Assembly: GCA_009937525.1 (NCBI GenBank)
Contig: JAACFE010000006.1
Coordinates: 1-64,000, forward strand
Source: Gammaproteobacteria bacterium
GTDB lineage: Bacteria; Pseudomonadota; Gammaproteobacteria; Steroidobacterales; Woeseiaceae
Direction of reading: 5' to 3'
DNA length: 64,000 nt
Below are positions 9,205 through 17,707 of this stretch, piece after piece. A program made the position numbers and the translations under genes. Positions within the stretch are counted from its first letter, which is position 1; each line of letters starts with the position of its first letter. The notes under the pieces are model-generated. The model searched no databases. It worked only from the letters and a program-made list of their open reading frames with translations, and was not told the origin of the DNA.

Positions 9205-9431
9205 GGCCAAGGGAGCTAACGCAACTTGCGTGTAACAGCCGTGCGTCCTTGTGCAGAGCAAGGCAGTTAGACTAACGGACGCCCTGTTAACCGGGTGCCC
9301 GCCGCTTTCCTTACCCCTGGACCAACCATCGTTGATCTCCGCAAGAATCCCAGGGCGGTAAGGCAAAAACTACACACGACCTGCTCGATGCACCCATGAA
9401 TCGGGCGGCATGCGGTAGGCAGAACTCCCTA

Positions 9432-9459
9432 TTGAGCATCGTGACCCGCCGGCTAGACT
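9432..9459 (+). promoter_or_regulatory. Candidate sigma70 promoter
   Basis: TTGAGC (9432-9437) and TAGACT (9454-9459) are separated by 16 bp and lie about 35 bp ahead of the ATG at 9494. The match is partial (4/6 at the -35). Confidence 0.4.
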
Positions 9460-9493
9460 AAGTTTGGGTAACTGTCCTTTTGGGGGCGGCGGC

Positions 9494-10825
9494 ATGTTTC
9501 GGACCAGAGTCGAAAAGAATCCGCGCTTTGCGACGGCGTTGCTACTCAGTCTGGCCATCCTGCCAATGCCCTTACGAGTATCGGCACAGCAGGCCGTCGT
9601 CCCTCTCCAATTGAGTTTCTCGGATCCCGGCGCGCGTAGTACGGGACTGGGTGGCGCGTTCGTCGCGCTGGCGGATGACGCGACTGCTGCGTTTGCCAAT
9701 CCGGCCGGCCTGGTGCAGCTGCTGAATCCGGAAATGTCGATCGAGGTCAGGACCTGGAGCCACACGATCCCGTACACTGCGAGCGGTCGGGTGGAAGGCG
9801 ATCCAAGCGGCCAGGGTCTCGATGTAACGTCCGGGATCACCACCAGCAACTCGACCTACGACACCACCGGCCTGTCGTTTCTGTCGTTGGTGTGGCCGAC
9901 CGGTGACTGGTCGTTTGCCCTCTATCTTCATAAGTATGCCGATCTCGAGTTTTCAGGGGAGACCCAGGGTCTCTTTGGTGGCGGCAGCGACTGTTGCCAG
10001 ACACGCTGGTCCGACCAGCAGATGTATAGCAAGCAAGATATCGGTAGCTATGGCCTGTCAGCCGCATACCGGATCAGCGACAGCTTCAGCATCGGCCTGG
10101 GCGTAGCCTACTTTGACGTCAGCATGGACTCGATCACGAGGGAGTACCTGTGGGACGTCGACTCGGAGACAGGCTTTTTCGGTCCGACGAGTTTTCTGGC
10201 TGACCATCTGGCCCTTACCGAGTATATGTTCATCGACGACAGTGACTGGACGTTTTCCGGGGGGTTCCTGTGGGGCCCGTCGGAACGCTGGCGCGTCGGC
10301 GGCGTCTACCGCCAGGGGTTCGAAGTCGGTTTTGGCAACGACATCATAGCTGGGGTCGCGGTCGACTATGGTGTGCCACCCGGTACGGTTATCATCCGGA
10401 ATCGCGGTGTTCCGACAAATTTCCCCGACGTGTATGGACTCGGCTTTTCCTATCGCGGGCTGGAAGAAAGACTAACTCTGAGTTTTCAGTGGGATCGGAT
10501 CGAGTACTCGAGTATTCCGCAGAGTATCGGGCTCGACGACCAGACGATCGACGATGCCGACGAGCTTCACTTCGGGGCCGAGTACGTGTTCCTCGAGTCG
10601 ATACCGGTCGTTGCCGTGCGGCTCGGTGCCTGGCTGGATCCTGATCACCAGATGTATGCGACGGTTGCCGACCCGTATTTGCGTGCGATGCTGCCACAGG
10701 CCGACGATGAGTGGCATTACACGGCCGGGCTCGGCCTCGCCATGCGGCGTTTCCAGGTGGATCTCGCCGCAGACCTGTCAGACAGGGTGAACACAGTTTC
10801 GCTGTCAGCGATCTACAACTTCTGA
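9494..10825 (+). CDS. Outer-membrane beta-barrel protein, FadL/UPF0164-like
   Basis: The 443-residue product has a signal peptide ending at VSAQQA. Next comes the PGARSTGLGGAFVALADD / AFANPAGL segment characteristic of FadL/OmpP1, PorV and UPF0164 outer-membrane barrels. The rest alternates polar and hydrophobic residues, and the final strand ends in a terminal Phe (SLSAIYNF), the BAM recognition signature. These families import hydrophobic molecules or help assemble surface proteins; which applies here cannot be told. I chose ATG 9494, preceded by GGGGGCGGCGG, over the upstream in-frame start at 9464. Its stop is one base from the stop of the convergent ATPase gene. Confidence 0.82.
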   Translation: MFRTRVEKNPRFATALLLSLAILPMPLRVSAQQAVVPLQLSFSDPGARSTGLGGAFVALADDATAAFANPAGLVQLLNPEMSIEVRTWSHTIPYTASGRVEGDPSGQGLDVTSGITTSNSTYDTTGLSFLSLVWPTGDWSFALYLHKYADLEFSGETQGLFGGGSDCCQTRWSDQQMYSKQDIGSYGLSAAYRISDSFSIGLGVAYFDVSMDSITREYLWDVDSETGFFGPTSFLADHLALTEYMFIDDSDWTFSGGFLWGPSERWRVGGVYRQGFEVGFGNDIIAGVAVDYGVPPGTVIIRNRGVPTNFPDVYGLGFSYRGLEERLTLSFQWDRIEYSSIPQSIGLDDQTIDDADELHFGAEYVFLESIPVVAVRLGAWLDPDHQMYATVADPYLRAMLPQADDEWHYTAGLGLAMRRFQVDLAADLSDRVNTVSLSAIYNF

Positions 10826-10826
10826 A

Positions 10827-12536
10827 TCAATCGCGACGACCATCGACGCTCGTCTCGCGCCGGATGCCGTGGGATGTCAACTCGAATGCCCAGGAAAGCA
10901 CCAGCGCAACGGGAAGGCCGAGCAGGAGCAGCACCAGCAACAGCTTACCGGCCCAGTTCGGAACCTCGAGAAAGTCGAACACGATATCGCCGATCTGCAG
11001 CATTAACCAGGCGACCACGACGTAGGCAATCGCGACGCGAAACACCTTGCGTCGTCTGAGTTCAACCAGCAGCCCGGTGCGGCGCGGCGCGGTGACGGCG
11101 TCCGGTTGGATCGCGCTTGCTTGCGGTTCGACATCCATGCCGTGCAGCCAGCGCTGGAAGAAATAATTCGCGGGGGCGAAGCCACCATTACCATCATTGC
11201 GGATAAAGCCGAGATTGATGAGCTGCCGCAGGTAGCCGTCCAGGTCATCTCCACGGACGGACAGGCGCTCCCTGATCCCGTCCCGGTCGATGCCGCGTGT
11301 CTCGACGATTGTACGGACGACGCGTTGTTCGACCGCGCCCAGCATGTCGAAGTCGACCGAGAAGAAGTAACTGACCATGCGGTCCGTTGCCACCTGCCCG
11401 ATGGCTTCCTCGAACTCGCCGGATTCCACAAAGCGCTTACAGACGAGCTGCAGCAGGTAAGGATGATTGTCGCAGTGCTCGAGGATTGCCGTCATCGTCT
11501 CTTCGTCGATGTCCGGCCGCTCCTCGGGCCGCAGGTGCGACTGGTTCACCAGTGATCGCGCTTCGTCATCGGTCAGGCGATCGATATAGATCGGCGGCGT
11601 AAAACCGTGCAGGAACGGTGATGTGTCGTCGGTCTGCCCGGCCAGCGCCCACAGGCGGATCGTCGATGCCAGCACCGTGCGAATCCCCTCGCGGCTCTGC
11701 AATGCATGCCGGAGCTTGCGCAGCAGTGAGGGATCTGCGCGCTGCAGTCCGAGCAATTCTTCCACTTCGTCACACAGCAACAACAGTCCCAGCCCCTGCG
11801 AGCGAAGTCGACGGCGCAGGCGCTCCAGTGCAACAAAGAGATCATCGGCCGTGATCTCGTCCACATCAATGCCGATGCGCTGCAGGCGGTCTTCGGCGTC
11901 CAGCAACGCGTCGGTGAAATTCAGGTGGAGCTCGGCCGCCGTGTCGACGCCCTGGAAGTCCCAGTACATCGCAAAGAATTGCGGTTCCGGATCGGCGCCT
12001 GCAACGAGCTCGATCTGCTTCAGGAGCGAGGTCTTGCCGATGCGCCGGGTCCCCAGTAACCAGACCAGGTCGCGCTCTCCCCGAAGGATCTCCGCGATCT
12101 TGGCGCTGCGGCCGTAGAAGCGGTCGCCACGCACCCATTGACCGACGACGTAGGGGATAGCGGGCGATGCGCTGATCGGCTCGATCGGCATCGGCGTGTC
12201 TTGTGCCGCCGCACTGCTCACGTCAGCCAGCAGGCGATAGCCGCGCTTGGGCAGGGTCTCGATGAGCTCGGATCCGGCCCCGGCACCGTTTCCGGCGACG
12301 CCATCGAGCGCGCGGCGCAGCCGGTAAATGCACCGGTTCAGCGTGTACTCGGTCACCACGACGTCGGGCCATATCGTGTCGAGGAGTTCCTGCCGTGAGA
12401 CCACTCGCCCGTGGTGCCTGGCGAGTTCGGTCAGCACCGCCATGACGCGGGGCTCCAGCCGTAGTGATCCCCCCGGACCCGTCACGGTGCCCTCGCGCTC
12501 ATCGAGCGTGAACCCGGGATGCTTCTGCTGCGCCAT
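10827..12536 (-). CDS. Membrane-tethered regulator: winged helix + AAA/STAND ATPase + C-terminal membrane module
   Basis: Three parts are visible in 569 residues. Residues 5-105 are an OmpR/CadC-type winged helix (LARHHGRVVSRQELLD, LNRCIYRLRRAL, ETLPKRGYRLL). Residues about 135-430 are a P-loop ATPase with Walker A GTRRIGKTS (162-170) and Walker B LLLLCDEVEE (251-260), followed by winged-helix-like segments. The last about 75 residues are a two-helix module (ELRRRKVFRVAIAYVVVAW, FELTSHGIRRE) homologous to the N-terminus of the TolB-like proteins at 1-594 and 34519-36711. An ATP-switched transcription factor held at the membrane by its C-terminus is my inference. The start could be ATG 12536 or TTG 12572. 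It is divergent from a DUF5666 lipoprotein, its likely target. Confidence 0.85.
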   Translation of the reverse strand: MAQQKHPGFTLDEREGTVTGPGGSLRLEPRVMAVLTELARHHGRVVSRQELLDTIWPDVVVTEYTLNRCIYRLRRALDGVAGNGAGAGSELIETLPKRGYRLLADVSSAAAQDTPMPIEPISASPAIPYVVGQWVRGDRFYGRSAKIAEILRGERDLVWLLGTRRIGKTSLLKQIELVAGADPEPQFFAMYWDFQGVDTAAELHLNFTDALLDAEDRLQRIGIDVDEITADDLFVALERLRRRLRSQGLGLLLLCDEVEELLGLQRADPSLLRKLRHALQSREGIRTVLASTIRLWALAGQTDDTSPFLHGFTPPIYIDRLTDDEARSLVNQSHLRPEERPDIDEETMTAILEHCDNHPYLLQLVCKRFVESGEFEEAIGQVATDRMVSYFFSVDFDMLGAVEQRVVRTIVETRGIDRDGIRERLSVRGDDLDGYLRQLINLGFIRNDGNGGFAPANYFFQRWLHGMDVEPQASAIQPDAVTAPRRTGLLVELRRRKVFRVAIAYVVVAWLMLQIGDIVFDFLEVPNWAGKLLLVLLLLGLPVALVLSWAFELTSHGIRRETSVDGRRD

Positions 12537-12733
12537 CTCCAATGTGCTAGCACGCCGCCCCGGGACCGGCAACCCGGGGATGTACCTAGGACCGGCTTCG
12601 CCCGCAACGGGCGGGCCGGGGATACGGAAATCACAAGGAAATCACCCGACGATCAAGCGCGAGGAAGAGCGAGATGTTTCCCTGAAGATCGGGCGGGCAA
12701 GGGCCGCCTGCAAAAGAGTAAGAAGGTGACACT

Positions 12734-14344
12734 ATGAAATCGAAATCGCGATACTACAACGTTCCCGGTCTGCTGCTGCTGGCGTTGTTTGTGTTGGCGT
12801 TCCTGGCGGCGTGCTCCGGCGGCAACATCGACGTTGCCGTTGGCGGCGTCAACCTCCCGCCAGGAAGTCTGCCGCCGTTTCCGAACAGCGAGCCGGTCGT
12901 AGCCCAGGGGACTATTACCGGCCTCGGTGACCTGACGGTCAACGGCACGCATTATGATGCCGACAATGCATCGATCCTGGTCGATTCGCAGCCTGGCATG
13001 CTGTCCGATCTCGAAATCGGCCATGTCGTCATCCTGACCGGTGAAATCAGCGCCGCAGGATTGACGGGCCAGGCATCGACGATCCACATGCACAGCCGGG
13101 TCACCGGCCCCGTTGAAACGGTCGATGCCGGCAATGACCGCCTGACCGTCATGAGCCAGACGATACGGCTCGGGCCGGATACGCATTTTTCGGATGATAT
13201 CGACATGGCCACCCTGGCGGCTGGAGCCCGCGTCCGGATCAGCGGCTACGCTGACGCGGCGGGCAACATCCGGGCGACACGCGTCGAAACGGCGGCTGCG
13301 AACTTGCCGCTGCAACTCGTCGGTGAGGTGAGCGGACTCGATATCGCCAACCTGGTGTTCCACATCAACCAGCTGACGGTCGACTACGGTAATGCGGTGG
13401 TCATCGATCTGCCTGATGGTGCCCCGGCCAACGGGATGACGGTCAGGATGATAGGCTCCTTGTCGGACGGCCTGTTCGTAGCCGAACAACTCGTTAGCGG
13501 ACCCGCGTTGACCGGCAACCCGAGCGAGCGCGTGCAGCTGGGTGGCATCGTCACGCGGTTCGCATCGCTGGCCGATTTCCAGGTGAACGACACCGCCGCA
13601 GCGGCGGACGCCGCGTGTACTTTCGTCAATGGTAACAGCAGCAATCTGCAGCTCGATGCGCGGGTGACGATCGACGGTGAATTCGATACGAGCGGCAAGG
13701 TTCGCGCCGAGCACATCACCTTCGGTGAAATCAAAAGCCACACGGCAACGCTGGCGTACGACCTCGATGGCTTCACGAGCATCAGCGTGCCGACGGTATT
13801 CGGCATCTCGATAACACAGGGGGCCGAGTACTCGATCGAAGTGATCATCGACGAGGCCGCGGCGGATCGCGTCGAGGTGACAAAGGACGGCACAACCCTG
13901 ACGATCGCGCTGCTGTCAGGAGACGGCCAGATCGAGACGCTCGATGCACGGGTCACGATGCCGGTGCTCGATCGCATCGACCTGACGGGTGTCGTCAATG
14001 CGAGGGTATATGGCTTCGACCAGGCAGAGATGGCGATCAACGTCGGCAACGTCAGCAACCTGCGCGGCGACGCGCTGCGTATCGGACATCTGCATGCAAA
14101 CGTTTCCGGCGTGAGCCGCATGGATCTCGGGGACATTCGGCCGATCGGTCAGGCGGACATTGCCGTCAGCGGGGTCAGCCAGGCCACGCTGAATATGGAT
14201 GTCGGATCGCAACTCAGCGGTTCCGTTTCGACGGGCCAGGGCACGGGTGCCTCGGCACTCTACTACTACGGCAGCAACGTAGTACTGGATGTGGTAACGG
14301 GCGCCAACGCCTCGCTCATCTGGCTGGGCGAAACGCGGCCGTGA
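12734..14344 (+). CDS. Lipoprotein with DUF5666 repeats and DUF2807 (GIN) domain
   Basis: The 536-residue protein has a signal peptide with lipobox FLAAC (Cys near 27). Residues about 55-330 hold several consecutive DUF5666-like units with the pattern GTITGLGDLTVNG...VRISGYADAAGNIRATRVE. Residues about 335-530 match the DUF2807/GIN beta-solenoid (VRITM-like strands here as VTMPVLDRIDLTGVVNARVYG, ending GASALYYYGSNV). Both are adhesin- or stalk-like beta-rich domains on the cell surface or in the periplasm; neither has a known enzymatic role. It starts with an AAGGTGACACT RBS and is divergent from the wHTH-ATPase gene. A hairpin follows its stop. Confidence 0.85.
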   Translation: MKSKSRYYNVPGLLLLALFVLAFLAACSGGNIDVAVGGVNLPPGSLPPFPNSEPVVAQGTITGLGDLTVNGTHYDADNASILVDSQPGMLSDLEIGHVVILTGEISAAGLTGQASTIHMHSRVTGPVETVDAGNDRLTVMSQTIRLGPDTHFSDDIDMATLAAGARVRISGYADAAGNIRATRVETAAANLPLQLVGEVSGLDIANLVFHINQLTVDYGNAVVIDLPDGAPANGMTVRMIGSLSDGLFVAEQLVSGPALTGNPSERVQLGGIVTRFASLADFQVNDTAAAADAACTFVNGNSSNLQLDARVTIDGEFDTSGKVRAEHITFGEIKSHTATLAYDLDGFTSISVPTVFGISITQGAEYSIEVIIDEAAADRVEVTKDGTTLTIALLSGDGQIETLDARVTMPVLDRIDLTGVVNARVYGFDQAEMAINVGNVSNLRGDALRIGHLHANVSGVSRMDLGDIRPIGQADIAVSGVSQATLNMDVGSQLSGSVSTGQGTGASALYYYGSNVVLDVVTGANASLIWLGETRP

Positions 14345-14356
14345 CGTCGCCGCTGG

Positions 14357-14387
14357 CAGGGAACCCGGCGACGCGCCGTGTTCCCTG
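14357..14387 (+). terminator. Strong hairpin after DUF5666/DUF2807 gene
   Basis: CAGGGAAC pairs with GTTCCCTG, enclosing a second stem CGGCG/CGCCG with loop ACG; only one C/T mismatch interrupts the stem. No T tract follows, so it may slow rather than end transcription before the next gene at 14456. Confidence 0.5.
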
Positions 14388-14455
14388 TCGCTGTTCGGTT
14401 ATCGCTTATTGCGCCGGGGAGGGACGTGTGAGGTAGTCAGTCGACGAGGGTGTCC

Positions 14456-16705
14456 ATGCAGCATCGGTGCACGATTTTGCTCGCAGCCGCGGCGATCGTT
14501 CTGATCGCGGGCCCCGTCGCGGCCGATCCCTGGTACGAACACTACGCCAACGCCCTGCAGGCGCTCGAACAGCAGGAGTGGACGGTTGCCGTCCAACAAC
14601 TCAACGCGGCACTCGAGAAGAAGGGCGACTCGGGCGCGCGGGCTCGCAGCTACGGCATGAACGTAGTCGAGTACTTCCCGTACTTCCGGCTGGGTGTGGC
14701 CTATTACCACCTCGGCCAGTTCGATGCGGCCCTGCAGGCCTTCGAGACCGAGGCCAGGCTGGGGGCGATCGCGGAGTCCGTTGCGGCAAATGCGGAGCTG
14801 GCGGAATTCCGAATCCGTGCCGGGGAGGCGAGGGAGGCGCAGGTGGCGGAGCAGGCGCGGCGCATCCGGGAGATCGTGTCGGACAGCCTCGCAGAGGTTT
14901 CCAGGCTCGCAAGCGAAGGGCAGGTCGAGGCCGCCATTGCCGCAGCGGATAAGGCGCTGGCCGTGGCCCCGGACGATGCCGGCGCGCTCGCGGCCATGCA
15001 GGAATTGCGCAGCACGCTGGCCAGGCAACAGCGTGAGCGGGAACTCGAACGCCGGGCGTCACGGCTCGTCGAGCAGGGCCGGGCGTTGCTCGATGCGGGC
15101 GACTACGAGGGTGCATCGAGTACCCTGGGCGAAGCACTCTTCCTGCGGCCAGACCCGGACGTCCAGGCGCTGCACGACACGGCGAACAGCCGCTTGCGGG
15201 CAGGCGCGGCGCCGGATCGAAGTGACGAGGAAAGCCGGCGTATCGAACGTCGCTACGCAGAGCAGCAGGCCGCCGAGCTCGAGGCGAGAGTCGGGCGGTT
15301 GCTGGCCAGTGCCAGCAGCAGCTTCGAGGCGGGTGCCACGGAAGCGTCGCTCGCCGCAGCCAACCAGGTGCTGGCCCTGCAGCCGGGAAACGCGGCAGCG
15401 ATCGACCAGATCGCCCGCGCCTACGCCGTAATCAACCGGCGTCTCCTCGGCACACGCCCCGGCGGTAATATTCCGCCGGCGCTCCGATTCGTGGACCTAC
15501 GTGAGGAGGACGATGAGGGCCAGCGGGTGCAGATTATTCGGTCACCGGACTTTCGCCTGACCGGCATCGTCATCGACGAGTCGCCGGTAGAGGTCTCGGT
15601 GTTTTCCGGTGATGGTGCGATCGAGCCGGTTCTCAGCAGCCAGTCACTCGGTGACTTCACGCTGACCGAATTCAGCGTCGAAGTGGCGTTGCCGCCCGGA
15701 CCGACATCATTGTGGCTCATGGCGAGTGACGCCGGTGGCATGAATTCGGGCACAGAATACTCGGTTATCTATGTGCGGCCGCTGCTAAGGGAACCCCGGT
15801 TCCAGGCCCTGCTGTTGCTTGCGTTTGGCGTCGCCATTGCGGGATTGCTGTGGCGGAGCCACTGGCGGCGGGCGGAACTCAGGCGCCGCAAGTTCAATCC
15901 CTACGTCGCCGGCGCCCCCGTCATGAATGACGACATGTTCTTTGGCCGCCGCCGGCTGGTCGATCGTATCCTGCAGACCATTCATAACAACAGCCTGCTC
16001 TTGTATGGCGAGCGGCGTATCGGCAAGACGTCCATTCAGCACCAGCTCAAGCGGCGGCTCCTCGAGATCGACGACCCATACTTCGCATTTCATCCGGTCT
16101 ACATCGACCTGCAGGGCACCCCGCAGGAGCAGTTCTTCTGGACGATCGCCAAAGACATCGTGGAAGAACTCGCTCCGAGCCTGGCAGGCCTCGAGATAAC
16201 GCATTCGGCGTCAGCGAACTACGGTTATCGCGAACTGGTCGGCGACCTGCGGGCCGTTATCCGGCATCTGCAGGAAAAATCGTCGAAGACCGTGAAGGTC
16301 GTGCTGTTGATCGACGAAGTGGATGAACTGAACGAGTATGACCCGCGAATCAATCAACGCTTGCGCAGCCTGTTCATGAAGAACTTCGCCGAAAACCTGG
16401 TCGCCGTCGTCTCCGGGGTGGAAATCAAGAAACGCTGGGAGCGCGAGGGCAGCCCCTGGTACAACTTCTTCGAGGAAATCGAGGTTCGGCCCTTTGACGA
16501 GCGGGAAGCCAGGGACCTGATCAGGAAACCGATCGAAGGGATATTCAGAGCGGATGCCGATGTGGTTGAGTACATAATCTCACTGACCGGAGGCCGGCCT
16601 TACCTGATCCAGAAGCTGTGCGTTGCCCTGGTCACGAGGCTCCACGAAGAACGCCGGCGCAAGATGACGGTTGCCGATGTCGACGCGGTTGCTAATGCGC
16701 GCTAG
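14456..16705 (+). CDS. TPR periplasmic domain + TM + cytoplasmic AAA/STAND ATPase
   Basis: The 749-residue protein begins with a Sec signal peptide (MQHRCTILLAAAAIVLIAG). Residues about 25-330 are alpha-helical TPR-like repeats rich in Ala/Glu/Arg. Residues about 345-440 are a beta-rich segment, and one membrane helix lies at about 447-463. The C-terminal ATPase has Walker A LYGERRIGKTS near residue 518 and Walker B VVLLIDEVDEL near 618, then a helical part ending in GGRPYLIQKLC, also a feature of the ATPase at 10827-12536 (HPYLLQLVC). The topology suggests an outside sensor linked to an inside NTPase. ATG 14456 has CGAGGG 7 bp upstream; the alternative is GTG 14450. Function unknown, but the kinship with its neighbour suggests one signalling unit. 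Confidence 0.85.
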   Translation: MQHRCTILLAAAAIVLIAGPVAADPWYEHYANALQALEQQEWTVAVQQLNAALEKKGDSGARARSYGMNVVEYFPYFRLGVAYYHLGQFDAALQAFETEARLGAIAESVAANAELAEFRIRAGEAREAQVAEQARRIREIVSDSLAEVSRLASEGQVEAAIAAADKALAVAPDDAGALAAMQELRSTLARQQRERELERRASRLVEQGRALLDAGDYEGASSTLGEALFLRPDPDVQALHDTANSRLRAGAAPDRSDEESRRIERRYAEQQAAELEARVGRLLASASSSFEAGATEASLAAANQVLALQPGNAAAIDQIARAYAVINRRLLGTRPGGNIPPALRFVDLREEDDEGQRVQIIRSPDFRLTGIVIDESPVEVSVFSGDGAIEPVLSSQSLGDFTLTEFSVEVALPPGPTSLWLMASDAGGMNSGTEYSVIYVRPLLREPRFQALLLLAFGVAIAGLLWRSHWRRAELRRRKFNPYVAGAPVMNDDMFFGRRRLVDRILQTIHNNSLLLYGERRIGKTSIQHQLKRRLLEIDDPYFAFHPVYIDLQGTPQEQFFWTIAKDIVEELAPSLAGLEITHSASANYGYRELVGDLRAVIRHLQEKSSKTVKVVLLIDEVDELNEYDPRINQRLRSLFMKNFAENLVAVVSGVEIKKRWEREGSPWYNFFEEIEVRPFDEREARDLIRKPIEGIFRADADVVEYIISLTGGRPYLIQKLCVALVTRLHEERRRKMTVADVDAVANAR

Positions 16706-16765
16706 CCACCGCTGACGGCGGATTCCTCGCTCCGCTCGTCACCCCTGCGGGGCGCCTCCGGCGTG

Positions 16766-16786
16766 CAAATCGGCATAGCCGATTTG
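16766..16786. repeat. Perfect 9-bp inverted repeat in intergenic region
   Basis: CAAATCGGC-ata-GCCGATTTG is a perfect 9-3-9 palindrome 61 bp after the ATPase stop. No T tract follows. The surrounding sequence is itself rich in short GC palindromes, so it may be a dispersed intergenic repeat or a Rho-dependent terminator region. Confidence 0.55.
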
Positions 16787-16862
16787 TCGCGAACCGCTCC
16801 GCCCCTGAACGCAATCACTCCCCTTGTGATTGAAGCGTCGATCACAACAAAAGGGGACGATC

Positions 16863-17237
16863 ATGAGCATCTTCGAGTACCTGATGGTCATGGTTTCCAT
16901 CATCCTGGTGCCGAGCGGCCTTTTCGCATGTACCGAATTGCTGTTTCCAATGGCAACAACCGCCGAGACCAACTGGAATACTCATTACGAGTCGGTCAGG
17001 AAACAGTTTCTCTCCGTGTTGGCGCTATGGATGGTCCTGGCGGTGGTTCAGACCCGGATCTTCCTCGGGCTGCCGCTCGCGCATCCCTATCGAATCATAC
17101 AAATATCTGTCCTCGGCCTGACTCTTGCGGGCATCGTTCTTCCCGGTCGGCGTGCGCAAACGCTGATCGCCACTGGTATCCTTTGTGCGCTTGTCGCCGG
17201 ACAAGTGGTGTTCCGGCTGCTGCCGGGTCTCGCTTAG
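16863..17237 (+). CDS. Small integral membrane protein of unknown function
   Basis: The 124-residue product has about four hydrophobic helices (residues about 4-22, 45-62, 71-88, 95-115) and short polar loops. ATG 16863 is preceded by AAAAGGGGACG, an excellent RBS; the frame runs 11 codons further upstream but lacks a better start. I do not recognise the family. It converges with the MarR gene, whose stop is 13 bp away, so no functional link is implied by operon structure. Confidence 0.7.
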   Translation: MSIFEYLMVMVSIILVPSGLFACTELLFPMATTAETNWNTHYESVRKQFLSVLALWMVLAVVQTRIFLGLPLAHPYRIIQISVLGLTLAGIVLPGRRAQTLIATGILCALVAGQVVFRLLPGLA

Positions 17238-17250
17238 CTGCCGGGCGCCC

Positions 17251-17685
17251 TCAGCAACAGTCGATCCCGTCGCGCACTTCTTCGGCGGCCTTGCGCAGTT
17301 CCGAGATCATGGCCACCGCGGGCATGCGCATGTCCTTCGGCATCCGCGAGATGATCATGGCGACCGCATTCTCAGTCATATCGGCGAGCCGCCTGGCCTC
17401 CTTTGTACCGGCAGCGGTCAGCTCGATCAGCCAGCGGCGTCCGTCGTCCGGGTCCTGGTGCCGCTCGACGAAACCACGTGCCTCCAGGCCATCGAGCAGC
17501 CGCGTCATGGCCCCTTTTGTCACGCGCGCATGACTGGCGAGGGCCGACACGTCCCAGGTGCCCTCGAGCAGCGTCTGAAGGACCACGCATTGCGCGACGG
17601 TTACGGTGCCACAACAGACCTGCTCTCGCTCCAGCATCGCGAACATACGACAGAACGCGACGACGTCATCGATAACTGTGCTCAC
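17251..17685 (-). CDS. MarR-family regulator with clustered cysteines, likely arsenic-responsive
   Basis: The 144-residue product shows the MarR winged helix (SALASHARVTKGAMTRLLDGLEARGFVERHQD, DGRRWLIELTAAG). It is unusual in cysteines: Cys12, the vicinal pair Cys24-Cys25 followed by Cys33, and a C-terminal Cys-Cys pair (IDCC). Soft-metal or arsenite sensing through these is my inference, supported by the position 22 bp downstream of the arsenite methyltransferase in the same operon. I start it at GTG 17685; the frame is open further upstream but would overlap arsM. A palindromic site over the operon promoter (18534-18561) is the likely operator, giving autorepression relieved by As(III). Confidence 0.82.
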   Translation of the reverse strand: MSTVIDDVVAFCRMFAMLEREQVCCGTVTVAQCVVLQTLLEGTWDVSALASHARVTKGAMTRLLDGLEARGFVERHQDPDDGRRWLIELTAAGTKEARRLADMTENAVAMIISRMPKDMRMPAVAMISELRKAAEEVRDGIDCC

Positions 17686-17707
17686 GGTCGCGTCACCAGG
17701 CCCGGCG

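Noticed and set aside
12653-13741. Long open frame on the minus strand (362 codons)
   Set aside because: It lies antisense to the DUF5666/DUF2807 lipoprotein, has no family motif and reflects the scarcity of stops in GC-rich DNA.
16766-16786. Intrinsic terminator for the TPR-ATPase gene
   Set aside because: The palindrome is perfect but has no T tract on either side; it is listed as a repeat instead.
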